Of a DNA stretch of 64,000 nt, positions 40,833 through 52,260 are shown piece after piece. Each line of letters begins with the position of its first letter. Positions within the stretch are counted from its first letter, which is position 1. The DNA comes from Alkalicoccus halolimnae (GTDB taxonomy: Bacteria; Bacillota; Bacilli; Bacillales; Salisediminibacteriaceae): the NCBI RefSeq assembly GCF_008014775.2, contig NZ_CP144914.1:2976001-3040000 (forward strand), given 5' to 3'. Position numbers and translations under genes: made by a program. The notes under the pieces were generated by a model that did not search any database, was not told the origin of the DNA, and was given only the letters and a program-made list of their open reading frames with translations.

Positions 40833-41731
40833 TTTTCTTTCCGCCCGAGTTCCACGTCACGATGAGTCACATGGGTATGGTAGCCGATATCATTAATACG
40901 TTTATTAAAGTACTCTCCAAGCGTCACAGAACGGTGTTTGCCACCGGTACAGCCAATAGCGATAATAAGCTGGCTTTTTCCTTCCCTTTTATAATGAGGA
41001 AGCATATATTGCAGCAGATCATCCAGTTTCGTAATGAACTGCCGGGTCTCTTCCCACTTTAAAACGTAATCGGACACCTCTTTATCAAGGCCGGTCTTAG
41101 GCCTCATATGGTCGATGTAATGCGGATTAGGGAGGAAACGGACATCAAATACGAGGTCAGCATCAATAGGAAGCCCATGTTTAAATCCGAAAGTAATAAC
41201 GTGCACATGAAATGTTTCTTTTCTCTCTGACGCAAAGTGCTGAATGATCCGCTCTCTCAGCTCAAGCGGCTTCAAATCGGAAGTATCAATAATAAGCTGA
41301 GCCTGGCCTTTTAAATCATTAAGTATTTCCCTTTCTGCCTGAATGCCGGCGAGCGGCGCACTATTGTCCGAAAGGGGGTGGGAACGTCTTGTTTCTTTAT
41401 AACGGGAGACAAGTTTTTCATCTCTTGCTTCCAGAAATAAGATTTTCGGGGAGACATTCGTCTCTGAAGTAATGAGATTTATCGCTTCAAACAGTTGATC
41501 AAAAAATTCCCTGCCACGCAGGTCAATAACGAGAGCCACTTTCTGCATTTTACCACCTGAGTTTTCAACGAGGTCGATAAATTTCGGAATAAGTGCAGGA
41601 GGCAGATTATCCACACAGAAATATCCCATGTCTTCAAAGCTTTGTACGGCGACCGTTTTCCCGGCTCCGGACATTCCTGTAATAATAACGAGTTCAATTT
41701 CATTTTCTCCGTTCCCTGTGTTATAAGCCAC
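40829..41731 (-). CDS. rapZ: RNase adapter protein RapZ (YvcJ), P-loop
   Basis: 300 aa. Walker A GMSGAGKT near residue 20, [18 protein letters not shown], and the C-terminal [15 protein letters not shown]. In Enterobacteria it regulates GlmS through sRNA; in Bacillus it is a nucleotide-binding protein tied to competence. Start chosen as GTG 41731, 8 nt after GGAAGG; GTG 41740 abuts the RBS. Four-base overlap with yvcK. Confidence 0.94.
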   Translation of the reverse strand: MAYNTGNGENEIELVIITGMSGAGKTVAVQSFEDMGYFCVDNLPPALIPKFIDLVENSGGKMQKVALVIDLRGREFFDQLFEAINLITSETNVSPKILFLEARDEKLVSRYKETRRSHPLSDNSAPLAGIQAEREILNDLKGQAQLIIDTSDLKPLELRERIIQHFASERKETFHVHVITFGFKHGLPIDADLVFDVRFLPNPHYIDHMRPKTGLDKEVSDYVLKWEETRQFITKLDDLLQYMLPHYKREGKSQLIIAIGCTGGKHRSVTLGEYFNKRINDIGYHTHVTHRDVELGRKEK

Positions 41732-41757
41732 GGTCGTCACCTTCCTCTGTCATTTGC

Positions 41758-42231
41758 TTATGATAGCGTATTACTGCTGAATTCCATTTTATGCGACTGG
41801 AGCTCCCGCCGGTGATCATAGATGAAAGTTCCGTAAAGCAGTTCTTTCTTCTCAAGAACTGCTTTAATCACGGTTCTGTCCGCTTCATCCATCGCCATTT
41901 CCGACAGATCTTCTACCCTGACCCAGGCAAGTTCTCCTTCTGCCGATTTTTCGTTGACTGTGCCTGTAAAAGAGTCAGCTTGAAAAATAAACATAGTTCT
42001 TTTTTCAATATACGTATCTTCATCCAGCACCAGATGTGTCAGTATCCCCCGAAGGACCGGACTTTTTACAGTTAAGCCGGTTTCTTCGTAAACTTCCCGT
42101 TTTATGGCATCGGGCAGAAGCTCTTCATGAATGATTTTTCCGCCCGGAAGATACCACCAGCCGCGCCGGGGTTTTTTTAGTAGTAATATACGCCCTTCAT
42201 ATTGAATAATACAGTTGGCTATCCGCTGCAT
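41758..42231 (-). CDS. Nudix hydrolase (YvcI-like)
   Basis: 157 aa. Nudix box GGKIIHEELLPDAIKREVYEETGL fits GX5EX7REUXEEXGU (residues about 32-54). First gene of the nudix-rapZ-yvcK-whiA-crh cluster; substrate unknown. Start ATG 42231 follows AAAGAGGTG. Confidence 0.93.
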   Translation of the reverse strand: MQRIANCIIQYEGRILLLKKPRRGWWYLPGGKIIHEELLPDAIKREVYEETGLTVKSPVLRGILTHLVLDEDTYIEKRTMFIFQADSFTGTVNEKSAEGELAWVRVEDLSEMAMDEADRTVIKAVLEKKELLYGTFIYDHRRELQSHKMEFSSNTLS

Positions 42232-42310
42232 TGTTTCACCTCTTTCTTTTATGACTGTCCTATGTTCAGTATACTACAAAAATCACCGTGGAGGAAAAGT
42301 GGAAAAACAC

Positions 42311-42341
42311 AAAAAAAGCGCAGGCATCGAACGGCCTGCGC
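42311..42341 (-). terminator. Terminator, probably of trxB
   Basis: Minus-strand GCGCAGGC / GCCTGCGC stem followed by TTTTTTTTG. It lies about 430 nt beyond the trxB stop, with repeat copy B in between. Confidence 0.8.
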
Positions 42342-42479
42342 GCAAAAAATATAAAAGGGGGGCTGCTTACCTTGTTTAGTCTAACTGAAAATTATTGCAC
42401 CTCTGTTACGACTAAATTAAAGAGACGTTACTTTTCAATTTCTCCTTCATCCGCGGCGGCTTTCCTGCTCTTTCGAGTA

Positions 42480-42732
42480 TTTCGGAAAGGAGCTGCAGAA
42501 TGCATTTACAGTCCTGGTTATATGCAGAAGAGGTCTTCTACCTCCTGTTCTATCTTTTTTTACCATAAGCTGTAGTGGACATGGGGCGACTCCGGGGCGA
42601 TGAAGGACGAGCTGAAGATCCATCCCGCACGACCGCAGGGAGGACGGGATTAGCTGAGGCCGGCCCGCCCGGAAAGCGTCCCCATGGAAACGAAAGCGCA
42701 CGTTTATCTACTTTATTTTCAAGGTAGCCTAA
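42480..42732 (+). repeat. Interspersed repeat copy B
   Basis: GCAGAAGAGGTCTTCTAC, TTTTTACCATAAGCTGTAGTGGACATGGGGCGACTCC, GATGAAGGACGAGCTGAAGATCCATCC, GCACGACCGCAGGGAGGACGGGATTAGCTGAGGCCGGCCCGCCCGGAAAGCGTCCCCATGGAAACGAAAGCGCACG, TTATTTTCAAGGTAGCC. About the closest relative of copy A over the second unit. Between trxB and its terminator. Confidence 0.85.
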
Positions 42733-42767
42733 ACAATAGCAGTCAGCGGCTTAAACAGCGGCGTTCC

Positions 42768-43796
<1,029 letters not shown>

Positions 43797-43837
43797 TTAA
43801 CCGGGACGTCTATTAATCTGCTCATGGAGAAGGTTAA

Positions 43838-44857
43838 TTAGTACAACCATTCTGATCCATGCTCCCCGGGCATCTTTTTTTCACGGGCACGGTCTTTCAT
43901 CTGCTGTATTCTGCTGCTCCGGTGTTCGGGAAGTCCCTTATTTTTTCCCCAGAGACGCAGTGCTTTTTGAAATCTTCCGCTTCTTGCAGCTGCCACCGCA
44001 AGCTGGTGGGAGTAAACTGGACTGTCAAGCGGGACTGTACTTTTCAGCATGGCAAAGGAAGCTTCATATTCTTCAGCATGGTACAGAGCCCGGCCGGCTG
44101 CATATCTTTCCCAGCGGTCCATCGGATGAAGGTGCTTCAGCGATTCAATCCAGGCGGCAGCTTCAGGAGAATCCATGTCGTGAAGAAGCATTGTATACTG
44201 ACATCGGGCGAAAAAAACCGGGTTTTCCTTTGTCAGAAGATCCGAAAGAATCTGTTCGGCTTTTTTTTGTTTATTTCTTTTCCATAATGCTTCCGCAAGC
44301 ATGGCATACGTTTCCCATTCTTCCGGCTTTTCTGCGATAATTAGACCAGCTTCTTTCTCCGCTGCAGCATAATCACCTTCATGCAGCTTCATTAAAACCG
44401 TCGAGTAAAACGGGGTGGAACTATCTGCTTTGTTATGCTCAATTCCAAGCTCTACATTTAATAAATAGAGAAGCGCATCTGCGTCCTCCCGGAATTCGCC
44501 CTCTTTATCCAGCTCTAAATACATTTCCAGGTTTTCTTTTGCTTCTTTGAAATCTCCAGTGTGAGCCTGATTATTCGCCAGGAAAAAATAGCACTCACTC
44601 ATCTTCGGATCGACCTCATTTTTGATTTTAAGAAGCCAGTCGTTTGCTTCCTCATAATTTCCTTCTTCAGCAAGTACAATGGCGAGCTGACACAAAAAAA
44701 TAGGCTCGCGCGGTTCAAGCTGTATGGCACGTCTTATGAAGTGCAGCGACCGGGAAACCTGTTTATTCTCATAAGCTTCGATCCCTTTTTTGTAAAAATA
44801 ACTGCCATCCTGCATAAACGGGATGACTTGAGCGGTGTGCTGGTTTATTGGATTCAT
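43838..44857 (-). CDS. TPR-repeat protein (YvcD-like)
   Basis: 339 aa, no signal peptide or membrane helix. Several tetratricopeptide-like helical pairs, for example GIEAYENKQVSRSLHFIRRAIQLEPREP, LAIVLAEEGNYEEANDWLLKI and AEALWKRNKQKKAEQILSDLL. Corresponds in place to B. subtilis yvcD, next to trxB. Function unknown; TPR proteins mediate protein-protein contacts. Start ATG 44857 follows GGAGG. Confidence 0.85.
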   Translation of the reverse strand: MNPINQHTAQVIPFMQDGSYFYKKGIEAYENKQVSRSLHFIRRAIQLEPREPIFLCQLAIVLAEEGNYEEANDWLLKIKNEVDPKMSECYFFLANNQAHTGDFKEAKENLEMYLELDKEGEFREDADALLYLLNVELGIEHNKADSSTPFYSTVLMKLHEGDYAAAEKEAGLIIAEKPEEWETYAMLAEALWKRNKQKKAEQILSDLLTKENPVFFARCQYTMLLHDMDSPEAAAWIESLKHLHPMDRWERYAAGRALYHAEEYEASFAMLKSTVPLDSPVYSHQLAVAAARSGRFQKALRLWGKNKGLPEHRSSRIQQMKDRAREKKMPGEHGSEWLY

Positions 44858-44910
44858 TATGCGGGAGCCTCCATTTCATTGTATACTTATTCTCCCTTGT
44901 TTCTTTACGA

Positions 44911-44939
44911 AGTATAACATGCGCTCAAAACCCTAACAA
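44911..44939 (-). promoter_or_regulatory. Promoter of the TPR gene
   Basis: Minus strand TTGTTA (44939-44934), 17-nt spacer, TATACT (44916-44911), about 55 nt before the start codon. Confidence 0.65.
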
Positions 44940-45001
44940 TGGCACATGCTCACCTGTGAAAATGGGTACCTTTATGTACAGAATTCCCCTTCACACGATT
45001 A

Positions 45002-45027
45002 GTTGTATGCCTTACAGGGTATACAAC
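45002..45027 (+). promoter_or_regulatory. Inverted repeat upstream of the methyltransferase/carotenoid gene pair
   Basis: GTTGTATGCC TTACA GGGTATACAAC: near-perfect arms with a 5-nt centre, 30 nt before the start. It could be an operator or an mRNA hairpin. The gene-free stretch 44858-45057 shows nothing else besides the divergent promoter. Confidence 0.45.
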
Positions 45028-45057
45028 AGAAGAATACATAATATGGAGAGATGCCTC

Positions 45058-45612
45058 ATGCCTTTATTTGATCTTCTATTTATCGGGTTGTCCATAGTAT
45101 GGGTTCTTGAATTCATTTTTTTCAAAAGCCGTAAAGGGAAAAACGAACAGGAGGAAGCTGCTTCATTCCCCTGGATCATGCTTTCTGTTGTATTTGTCAT
45201 CGTTATTTCTCTCGTCAGCAGGGAAACAGGCTTGCTTCTCCTTCCATTTACGTGGCTTCCATTTGCAGGATCAGCAGTCTATGCACTCGGCATTTTTCTT
45301 CGGTATTCGGGCATTATCGCCCTCGGCAGACAGTTCACACGGGACGTGCAGATACGTTCCAGCGACCGCATCGTAAGCGGAGGTCCTTTTAGACTGCTCC
45401 GTCATCCGCTTTATACAGGTCTTTTCTGTATTGTTACCGGTTTTGCTTTGTTTACAGCCAGTCTGGCTGGACTTCTGCTGGTCCTATTTTTATTTCTGCC
45501 TTTTTTACTGCAACGCATTCGGATTGAAGAACGTATGTTAAAGGAAGCGTTCGGTCCTGAATACGAAAAGTGGCTGGAACCGCGCTATCGGCTTATTCCC
45601 TTCCTTTACTAA
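45058..45612 (+). CDS. Isoprenylcysteine carboxyl methyltransferase family membrane protein
   Basis: 184 aa with about five membrane segments. The C-terminal family signature is seen: GPFRLLRHPLYTGLFCI, then an acidic EERMLKEAFGPEYEKWLEPRYRLIPF. ICMT and phospholipid-methyltransferase homologues methylate isoprenoid or lipid carboxyl or amino groups at the membrane. Start ATG 45058 follows GGAGAG. Placed 95 nt before a carotenoid enzyme on the same strand, so the substrate may be a carotenoid carboxylic acid; this is an inference from context only. Confidence 0.85.
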   Translation: MPLFDLLFIGLSIVWVLEFIFFKSRKGKNEQEEAASFPWIMLSVVFVIVISLVSRETGLLLLPFTWLPFAGSAVYALGIFLRYSGIIALGRQFTRDVQIRSSDRIVSGGPFRLLRHPLYTGLFCIVTGFALFTASLAGLLLVLFLFLPFLLQRIRIEERMLKEAFGPEYEKWLEPRYRLIPFLY

Positions 45613-45707
45613 ATGGCATGGCGGTGGAAAAAAACATATTTCTATACGCCACGCTCCACTTCGCAAAGGTGAGGCAATTAGTTAAACAAAATTACTGGAG
45701 GTGCTTT

Positions 45708-47216
45708 ATGGGAACAGGAAAAGAAAAAGCAGTAGTCATCGGGGCAGGACTCGGCGGTCTTTCCGCTGCGATGCGTCTTGCAGGTGATGGATTTGAAGTA
45801 ACTATTCTTGAAAAAAATGAAAACATCGGCGGAAAGCTCAATCAGCGGAGTGGAAAAGGTTTCACATTTGATACGGGACCTTCGATTTTAACGATGCCGT
45901 GGGTTCTCGAGCAGCTATTTAACAGCGTCCACCGCAACATTGAGGATTATATGGATATTATCCGCATCGAGCCCCAGTGGCGGACGTTTTTTGAAGATGG
46001 AACGTCTATTAACGTTCTTTCCGACATCCCAGGGATGCTGGATGAAATGCGGAAAGTAAAACCAGATCCCGGGGCTTCTTTCATGAAATTCTTATCCTAT
46101 TCCCAGGATATGTACGAGCTTTGTATGAAAAGTTTCTATAAAACGAGTATCAGCGATTTAAAAGACCTGCGCCAGCAGCATACGATTAAAGAACTGATGT
46201 CCATGGATCCTTTCCATACCGTCGCAGACAGTACTAAAAAGCACTTCGACAACAAATATCTGGAACAGATGTTTAATTATTTCGTCATGTATGTCGGATC
46301 CAATCCTTACCAGTCTCCTGCTATTTTAAACCAGCTTATCTACGTCCAGCTCGGTCTCGGGATTCATTATGTTAAAGGCGGGATGTACAACATCGCCCGC
46401 GGTATGAAAGCGGTACTCGATGAACTTCGTGTCGAAGTGAAAACCGAACAGCCAGTGGCACACATATATATTGAAGAGGAAAAAGCTCAGGGAGTCGTAA
46501 CAGAAAACGGTGATTTTTATCCTGCCGATGTTGTCGTATCCAACCTGGAAGCTATTCCTGCTTACAAATCCCTGCTTCCGAATAACGGAAAGACGAAAAA
46601 AGAAATTAAAACACTGACTAAAAAATACAGCCCGACCGTTTCCGGCACTGTCCTGCTGCTCGGTACAAACCGAAAATTCCCACAGCTGGACCATCATAAC
46701 TTCTTTTTCTCCGAAGATCCGGAGCGGGAGTTTAAACAAATTTTCGAAAAAGGAGTGCCGGCAGATGATCCGACGATTTATATTGGGGTTTCTTCTAAAA
46801 CCGATCCTTCGCAAGCTCCGGAAGGGAAGGAAAACCTCTTCGTTCTCACCCACGTCCCACCGAAGACGCTGATGAAGAAAAAAGCGGACTGGGATGACTA
46901 TCGGGAGATCGTCCTGGATAAACTTGAGAGAATGGGACTTACAGGTCTGCGTGAATCCATTGAATTTGAATACGAATTTACTCCGGATACTATAGAAGAA
47001 CTTTACGGATCAAACGGAGGTTCTATCTACGGAATTGCTGCTGATAAGTCCACAAACGGAGGATTTAAGATCCCTGCCAGAAGCCAGGTGTATAAAAACC
47101 TCTATTTCAGCGGAGGATCCACCCACCCTGGGGGAGGCGTTCCGATGGTCACTCTTTCCGGCCAGCTCACAGCCGACTTAATTAAAGAAGACCGCAGCGC
47201 AGTAAAAGCAAAATAA
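45708..47216 (+). CDS. CrtN/CrtP-family carotenoid desaturase or oxygenase
   Basis: 502 aa phytoene-desaturase-type flavoenzyme. N-terminal FAD motif VVIGAGLGGLSAAMRL; then GKGFTFDTGPSILTMPWVLEQLF, WRTFFEDGT, YFVMYVGSNPYQSPA and the C-terminal YFSGGSTHPGGGVPMVTLSGQ. The wording of these motifs is closer to the staphylococcal CrtP type (terminal methyl oxidation of C30 carotenoids) than to CrtN, but the two cannot be separated with certainty by eye. Start ATG 45708 after ACTGGAGGTG. No crtM synthase or other crt gene is in the window, so the rest of the pathway must lie elsewhere if it exists. Confidence 0.85.
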   Translation: MGTGKEKAVVIGAGLGGLSAAMRLAGDGFEVTILEKNENIGGKLNQRSGKGFTFDTGPSILTMPWVLEQLFNSVHRNIEDYMDIIRIEPQWRTFFEDGTSINVLSDIPGMLDEMRKVKPDPGASFMKFLSYSQDMYELCMKSFYKTSISDLKDLRQQHTIKELMSMDPFHTVADSTKKHFDNKYLEQMFNYFVMYVGSNPYQSPAILNQLIYVQLGLGIHYVKGGMYNIARGMKAVLDELRVEVKTEQPVAHIYIEEEKAQGVVTENGDFYPADVVVSNLEAIPAYKSLLPNNGKTKKEIKTLTKKYSPTVSGTVLLLGTNRKFPQLDHHNFFFSEDPEREFKQIFEKGVPADDPTIYIGVSSKTDPSQAPEGKENLFVLTHVPPKTLMKKKADWDDYREIVLDKLERMGLTGLRESIEFEYEFTPDTIEELYGSNGGSIYGIAADKSTNGGFKIPARSQVYKNLYFSGGSTHPGGGVPMVTLSGQLTADLIKEDRSAVKAK

Positions 47217-47220
47217 TAAA

Positions 47221-47258
47221 AAGGACGGCCCGGAAATTTTCCGGAACCGTCCTTTTTT
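47221..47258 (+). terminator. Terminator of the carotenoid gene
   Basis: AAGGACGGCCCGG / CCGGAACCGTCCTT stem followed by TTTTTG. Confidence 0.9.
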
Positions 47259-47399
47259 TGTTTTTGCAGAAGGCATATGCATTATTTGATGTTGTAATAA
47301 TCTATTATATGAAAGCTGGTTGGCATCTCCAAAGATCAGTTTATCAAACAAGAGAAAGCATACCGCTCAAACCTATTTTTCCAAGTTAAAAAAAGAATC

Positions 47400-47615
47400 A
47401 AAGGATTGAGAGAAAAGGAGGCTGCTCCGGCGGGATAAGCGCAGTCTGAAAATCCATTCTGACACAGCGAAGCAAGAAAGAATTAGTTGAAGATCAGCCC
47501 CACGGTAAGCGGAGGAGAAAATACAAGGAATAGAATAAATATACTTCTTTCTTTACTTAATCAACACTCTGTAGATATAGATGACTTGCTTCATCTATAT
47601 TTATTTTTAAGCAGC
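47400..47615 (+). repeat. Degenerate interspersed repeat copy H
   Basis: Weak but ordered match to the second repeat unit: GAAAATCCATTCTGACACAGCGAAGCAAGAAAGAATTAGTTGAAGATCAGCCC, then TCATCTATATTTATTTTTAAGCAGCC at the end. A TATAGATGA / TCATCTATA hairpin (47576-47599) with a U-rich tail lies at its end. The rest of 47259-47637 is AT-rich with no other feature seen. Confidence 0.5.
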
Positions 47616-47637
47616 CCGCATATCCAGCATGATGTTT

Positions 47638-48282
47638 TTAGATGTTCTTTTTTCCGCTGTGACGATCGGCAAGACGTGCCAGCACATCATCGAGCGGCAG
47701 CTTCTGTTCCTGAAGCAGGACGAGCCAGTGGTAAATCAGATCTGCACTTTCCCACGTCAGCTCCTGTTTATTCCGGTTTTTCGCTGCAATAATTACTTCG
47801 GAAGCTTCCTCTCCTACTTTCTTTAAAATCTTATCTACTCCCTCGTCAAACAGGTAGGTAGTATAAGAACCTTTGGGACGTTCCTTTTCCCGGTCTGCAA
47901 GCAGGCTTTCGAGCTCTTCAATAATCGCGAATCGTAAATCCTCCGGTGCTCCTTCCCCGTCCTGCCAGAGCGTCCGGTAAAAACAACTCTGCTCTCCTGT
48001 ATGACAGGCCGGGCCTTGAGGAACTGTAAGGATGACCAATGCATCCTGGTCGCAGTCGAAACGAATTTCCGACACCTGCTGGGTGTTCCCCGACGTCGCA
48101 CCTTTATGCCAGAGTTCCTGTCTCGAACGGCTGTAAAACCAGGTTTCCTTCGTTTCCATCGTTTTATGCAGCGATTCTTCGTTCATGTATGCAAGTGTCA
48201 ATACTTCTTTCGTCGATTGGTCCTGCACGACGGCGGGAATGAGCCCCCGCTCGTCAAATGTCAGTTCATCCACTTTTATCAT
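47638..48282 (-). CDS. hisI: Bifunctional phosphoribosyl-AMP cyclohydrolase / phosphoribosyl-ATP pyrophosphatase
   Basis: 214 aa HisIE fusion, steps 2 and 3 of histidine synthesis. N-terminal cyclohydrolase with zinc-binding [28 protein letters not shown]-terminal pyrophosphatase with [32 protein letters not shown] and [10 protein letters not shown]. Last gene of the his operon; start overlaps hisF stop by 4 nt. Confidence 0.97.
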   Translation of the reverse strand: MIKVDELTFDERGLIPAVVQDQSTKEVLTLAYMNEESLHKTMETKETWFYSRSRQELWHKGATSGNTQQVSEIRFDCDQDALVILTVPQGPACHTGEQSCFYRTLWQDGEGAPEDLRFAIIEELESLLADREKERPKGSYTTYLFDEGVDKILKKVGEEASEVIIAAKNRNKQELTWESADLIYHWLVLLQEQKLPLDDVLARLADRHSGKKNI

Positions 48283-49037
48283 CGGATAGAGATCCCCTTT
48301 TCTTTTAAGTAGGCTTTCACTTCTGCCACAGATGTTTCCCGGTAATGAAAAATCGAAGCAGCAAGGGCGGCATCCGCTTTTCCTTGATTAAAGACAGTTT
48401 CAAAATGTTCTTTATTCCCTGCTCCGCCTGAAGCAATTACGGGTACAGAAACGGCTTCGCTCACTGCTTTAGTAAGCTTTTCATCAAACCCTTTTTTCTC
48501 TCCGTCTTCATCCATACTTGTAAGCAGAATCTCTCCTGCCCCCTGCCTTACCGCTTCTTTTACCCAGGCGATGACTTCCCAGTCTGTCGTTTTGCGGCCG
48601 CCGTGGGTATAAACGCGCCACGACTGCAGAGCATCATCCCACTTTGCATCAACCGCTGTGACAATACACTGGGTGCCAAAGAAAGCTGCTCCTTCTCCAA
48701 TCAGTTCCGGCCGCAGTACAGCTGCCGTGTTTAATGAGACTTTATCTGCACCGGCTCTTAAAATCCGTTTCATATCTTCCAGGGAGTTTATCCCTCCGCC
48801 AACCGTGAAAGGAATTGCCAGTCTGCCGGCCACTTCCTCCACAACGTCGACCATCGTTTCTCTTCCTTCGTGAGACGCGGAAATATCAAGGAATACGAGC
48901 TCATCAGCCCCCTGTTCGTCATAGAAAGCAGCCAGTTCCACCGGGTCTCCTGCATCGCGCAGGTTGACAAACTGCACACCCTTGACAACGCGCCCTTCTT
49001 TTACATCGAGACATGGAATAATCCGTTTTGTCAGCAT
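48279..49037 (-). CDS. hisF: Imidazole glycerol phosphate synthase cyclase subunit
   Basis: 252 aa TIM barrel that pairs with His[21 protein letters not shown] at the N-terminus, [38 protein letters not shown] and [13 protein letters not shown]. Begins 3 nt after hisA. Confidence 0.98.
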   Translation of the reverse strand: MLTKRIIPCLDVKEGRVVKGVQFVNLRDAGDPVELAAFYDEQGADELVFLDISASHEGRETMVDVVEEVAGRLAIPFTVGGGINSLEDMKRILRAGADKVSLNTAAVLRPELIGEGAAFFGTQCIVTAVDAKWDDALQSWRVYTHGGRKTTDWEVIAWVKEAVRQGAGEILLTSMDEDGEKKGFDEKLTKAVSEAVSVPVIASGGAGNKEHFETVFNQGKADAALAASIFHYRETSVAEVKAYLKEKGISIR

Positions 49038-49040
49038 CGG

Positions 49041-49778
49041 CTATTTCTCCACCTCCCGGAGAGCTTGTTCGAGGTCGATTTTTTCTGTATACAGTGCTTT
49101 ACCGATAATTGCCCCTGAAATGCCGTCATGTTTGAAGGTAGCAAGTTCCCGCAGATCTTCCATGCTGCTGACGCCTCCCGAAGCGATAACCTGTTTTCCA
49201 GTGGCACGTCCCAGTTCGGCAATCGCCTGCACGTTCGGACCGCTCATCATCCCGTCACGTGAAATATCCGTCATGATAAACGTTTCAGCCCCTGCTTCTG
49301 CAAGCTCCTGGCCCAGTTCTTCGGCACGGACTTCGGATGTCTGCAGCCACCCGTGCGTTGCTACAAACCCATCGCGGGCGTCAATGCCGATCGCTATTCT
49401 TTTTCCCCCATAGGTCTTCAGCATCCTGCGGACAAAGTCAGGGTCGGAAATCGCTGAGCTTCCGAGAATAATCCGGGAAACACCGGCTTCCAGATAGGTC
49501 GCTGCTGCTTCCGGAGTTCGGATCCCTCCGCCTACCTGCACGTCCGCACCGAGTTCCTTCGCCGCACGGACCGCATATTCGTGGTTCACAGGTTTCCCCT
49601 CCTTGGCACCATCAAGGTCCACCATATGAATCCAGGATGCTCCTTTTTCCGCAAACAACTCTGCCATTTCGAACGGGGAATCTCCGTATATCGTTTCCTT
49701 ATTGTAATCTCCCTGAAGAAGCCGGACACATTTTCCTCCGCGCATGTCAATCGCCGGATAAATCGTAAAATCAGTCAA
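49041..49778 (-). CDS. hisA: ProFAR isomerase HisA
   Basis: 245 aa TIM barrel, step 4 of histidine synthesis. [50 protein letters not shown] and [14 protein letters not shown]. Start taken as TTG 49778 with AAGGAGG upstream; it overlaps the hisH stop by 8 nt. The frame to 49805 has no RBS of its own. Confidence 0.96.
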   Translation of the reverse strand: MTDFTIYPAIDMRGGKCVRLLQGDYNKETIYGDSPFEMAELFAEKGASWIHMVDLDGAKEGKPVNHEYAVRAAKELGADVQVGGGIRTPEAAATYLEAGVSRIILGSSAISDPDFVRRMLKTYGGKRIAIGIDARDGFVATHGWLQTSEVRAEELGQELAEAGAETFIMTDISRDGMMSGPNVQAIAELGRATGKQVIASGGVSSMEDLRELATFKHDGISGAIIGKALYTEKIDLEQALREVEK

Positions 49779-50394
49779 CGCGTACGCCTCCTTTTTGTTC
49801 AACAAAATTTTTAAGCATACTCATCCCGACAAAACTGCTCTTCTCCGGATGAAACTGCGTGCCCCAGACGGAGTTTTGAGCTACAACCGCTGCAACGGTC
49901 TCATGAGCATAGTCGGCTGAAGCCACGAGAATATCTGTTGCTGCTTTAACAAAGTAAGAGTGGACAAAATAAACGTGCCCCTCCTCTACCTGGTAAAGAA
50001 CAGGATGCTGCGGCTGATGAAAGACAAGCTTGTTCCAGCCCATGTGCGGCACTTTAAAATCACCGCGCGGGAAATGGACCACTTTTCCTCGAAGGAGGGA
50101 AAGTCCCGGAGTTCGTCCATTTTCTTCGCTTTCATCAAACAAAAGCTGCATTCCAAGGCAGATGCCGAGAAGCGGATTTCCATCTCCTGCCCACTGCTTA
50201 ATAAACGTGTCCAGGCCGCGCTTTTCCAGTTCCGCCATACCGTCCTTAAATGATCCAACACCAGGGAGAATAAGCATATCCGCTTTTGCAAGCTCCTCGG
50301 CGTGCTCCGAAAGAAAAGGTGTGTGACCGAGGCGTTCCAATGCTTTTGTTACGCTGTGAAGATTGCCCATTCCGTAGTCGATAATTCCAATCAT
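49771..50394 (-). CDS. hisH: Imidazole glycerol phosphate synthase glutaminase subunit
   Basis: 207 aa class I glutamine amidotransferase. [12 protein letters not shown], oxyanion [13 protein letters not shown], nucleophile in [12 protein letters not shown], and C-terminal [17 protein letters not shown] completing the triad. Overlaps hisB by 4 nt. Confidence 0.98.
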   Translation of the reverse strand: MIGIIDYGMGNLHSVTKALERLGHTPFLSEHAEELAKADMLILPGVGSFKDGMAELEKRGLDTFIKQWAGDGNPLLGICLGMQLLFDESEENGRTPGLSLLRGKVVHFPRGDFKVPHMGWNKLVFHQPQHPVLYQVEEGHVYFVHSYFVKAATDILVASADYAHETVAAVVAQNSVWGTQFHPEKSSFVGMSMLKNFVEQKGGVRVD

Positions 50395-50984
50395 GACAAA
50401 CTTCCTTTCGTAGAAGGGATCCCTTTCACACGCGGATCAACTTGGGTTGCTTCATCGAGGGCACGGCCGAGCGCCTTAAACACCGCTTCGATAATGTGGT
50501 GGGCGTTCGTGCCGTAATGTACATTCACATGCAGATTCATGCGGGCTTCAAGGGCGAATTTCCACAAAAATTCTTCGACGAGTTCCGTATCAAATGTGCC
50601 CAGTTTCCGGTGCGGAATGTCCCCCCGGAGTTCAAAGTGCGGCCTGTTGCTCAGATCTATCACTACGTGAGCCAGCGCATCGTCCATCGGCACAAAGGCC
50701 GAACCGTAACGTCGGATCCCCTGCTTATCTCCGAGTGCATCCAGCAGGGCGCTGCCGAGGACAATTCCGATATCTTCCGTAGCATGATGGTCATCAATTT
50801 CAATATCCCCTTTTGCATGAAGCTGCATGTCAAAAAGACCGTGCTTCGTAAAAAGGTCGAGCATATGGGACATAAACGGCACGTTCGTCGTTAAATCCGC
50901 GTCGCCCTCCCCGTCGATATTAAACGTCAAGTCAATCTGTGTTTCTTTTGTTTCGCGAATTTTAGCTGCCTGTCGTTTTTCCAT
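50391..50984 (-). CDS. hisB: Imidazoleglycerol-phosphate dehydratase
   Basis: 197 aa, monofunctional dehydratase form without a phosphatase domain. Metal motifs [27 protein letters not shown] and [19 protein letters not shown]. Start ATG 50984 with AAAGGAG; it overlaps the end of hisD by 23 nt. The open frame up to 51095 is inside hisD. Confidence 0.96.
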   Translation of the reverse strand: MEKRQAAKIRETKETQIDLTFNIDGEGDADLTTNVPFMSHMLDLFTKHGLFDMQLHAKGDIEIDDHHATEDIGIVLGSALLDALGDKQGIRRYGSAFVPMDDALAHVVIDLSNRPHFELRGDIPHRKLGTFDTELVEEFLWKFALEARMNLHVNVHYGTNAHHIIEAVFKALGRALDEATQVDPRVKGIPSTKGSLS

Positions 50985-52260
50985 GTCCTGCTCCTTTCTC
51001 CAAACGGATATCGATCGCGCGGGCGTGGGCTTCCAGATTTTCCAGGCGTGCAAATGCCGCAATTTTTCCGCCGTTTTCACGCAGCGCTTGCTCACTGTAA
51101 GAAATTATACTCGATTTTTTTGTGAAATCCTCCACATTCAACGGACTGGAAAAGCGGGCCGTTCCATTTGTCGGCAGAACGTGGTTCGGTCCGGCAAAAT
51201 AATCACCAATCGGTTCCGAGCTGTTTTCTCCGAGGAAGATCGCTCCTGCGTGTTTAATTTTGCTTACAATATCCCACGGCTTTGCTGTATGAAGCTCCAA
51301 ATGTTCCGGAGCGAGTTCATTAACTGCCGCAATTGCCTGAGCCAGCGTGTCCGCCACATAGATCGTACTGTGATCACGGATAGCAGCTTCGGCAATTTCC
51401 TTTTTAGGAAGTGTTTGAAGCTGCTCCTTTACTTCTACTGCCGTTTCCTCTGCCAGTTCCCGGCTCGTCGTGACGAGAATCGCAGAGGACATCGGATCGT
51501 GTTCCGCCTGGCTGAGCAGATCGGCAGCAATATAATCTCCATGCCCCGACTCATCCGCCAGAACGACGACTTCACTCGGTCCGGCAATCATGTCAATGTC
51601 GACGGTACCGTAAACAAGCTGCTTGGCAAGCGCCACAAAAATATTGCCCGGTCCCGTAATTTTATCAACCGGATCGATCGTTTTCGTCCCGTAAGTAAGC
51701 GCGGCGACTGCCTGAGCGCCTCCGATTTTATAAATTTCTTTTACGCCCAGTTCTTTTGCAGTAAACAAAACGATGTCTTCCAGCTTTCCGTTTTCCTGTG
51801 GCGGGGAAACCATCACAATACGCTCCACTCCTGCTACCTGAGCGGGAATGACATTCATTATTATCGAAGATGGATAGGCCGCACGTCCTCCCGGTACGTA
51901 GACACCTGCCGCATCGAGAGGAGTTATTTTCTGGCCGAGAATAGTGCCATCTTCTTTTGTTGTAATCCACGTTTCCTGACGCTGCCGCTCATGAAAATCA
52001 CGGATATTTTCAATTGCTTCTCTTATCACCGTGCGGGTTTCCTCCCCGACAGCGGCTTCCGCTTCGCTCAATTCTTCTTCTGTTACGCGGGGATCGGCAA
52101 TCGTTACTTTATCAAATTGCTGCGTGTATTCCTGCACCGCTTCGTCTCCTCGTTCTTTTACCTGCTGAAGGATTCCGGTTACAGCCTCTCGCTGGGTGCC
52201 GGTACCCTGGTCAATAGATCGTTTAAGGGATGGCGTTTCTTCAAGGGAGACTATATTCAT
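50962..52260 (-). CDS. hisD: Histidinol dehydrogenase
   Basis: 432 aa, last step of histidine synthesis (histidinol to histidine, NAD and zinc dependent). [93 protein letters not shown] and [18 protein letters not shown]. Overlaps hisG by 4 nt. Confidence 0.98.
   Translation of the reverse strand: MNIVSLEETPSLKRSIDQGTGTQREAVTGILQQVKERGDEAVQEYTQQFDKVTIADPRVTEEELSEAEAAVGEETRTVIREAIENIRDFHERQRQETWITTKEDGTILGQKITPLDAAGVYVPGGRAAYPSSIIMNVIPAQVAGVERIVMVSPPQENGKLEDIVLFTAKELGVKEIYKIGGAQAVAALTYGTKTIDPVDKITGPGNIFVALAKQLVYGTVDIDMIAGPSEVVVLADESGHGDYIAADLLSQAEHDPMSSAILVTTSRELAEETAVEVKEQLQTLPKKEIAEAAIRDHSTIYVADTLAQAIAAVNELAPEHLELHTAKPWDIVSKIKHAGAIFLGENSSEPIGDYFAGPNHVLPTNGTARFSSPLNVEDFTKKSSIISYSEQALRENGGKIAAFARLENLEAHARAIDIRLEKGAGHGKTTGS

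Noticed and set aside
45058..47216. Complete carotenoid biosynthesis cluster
   Set aside because: Only one desaturase/oxygenase-type gene and one methyltransferase are present; no crtM, glycosyltransferase or acyltransferase is seen nearby.
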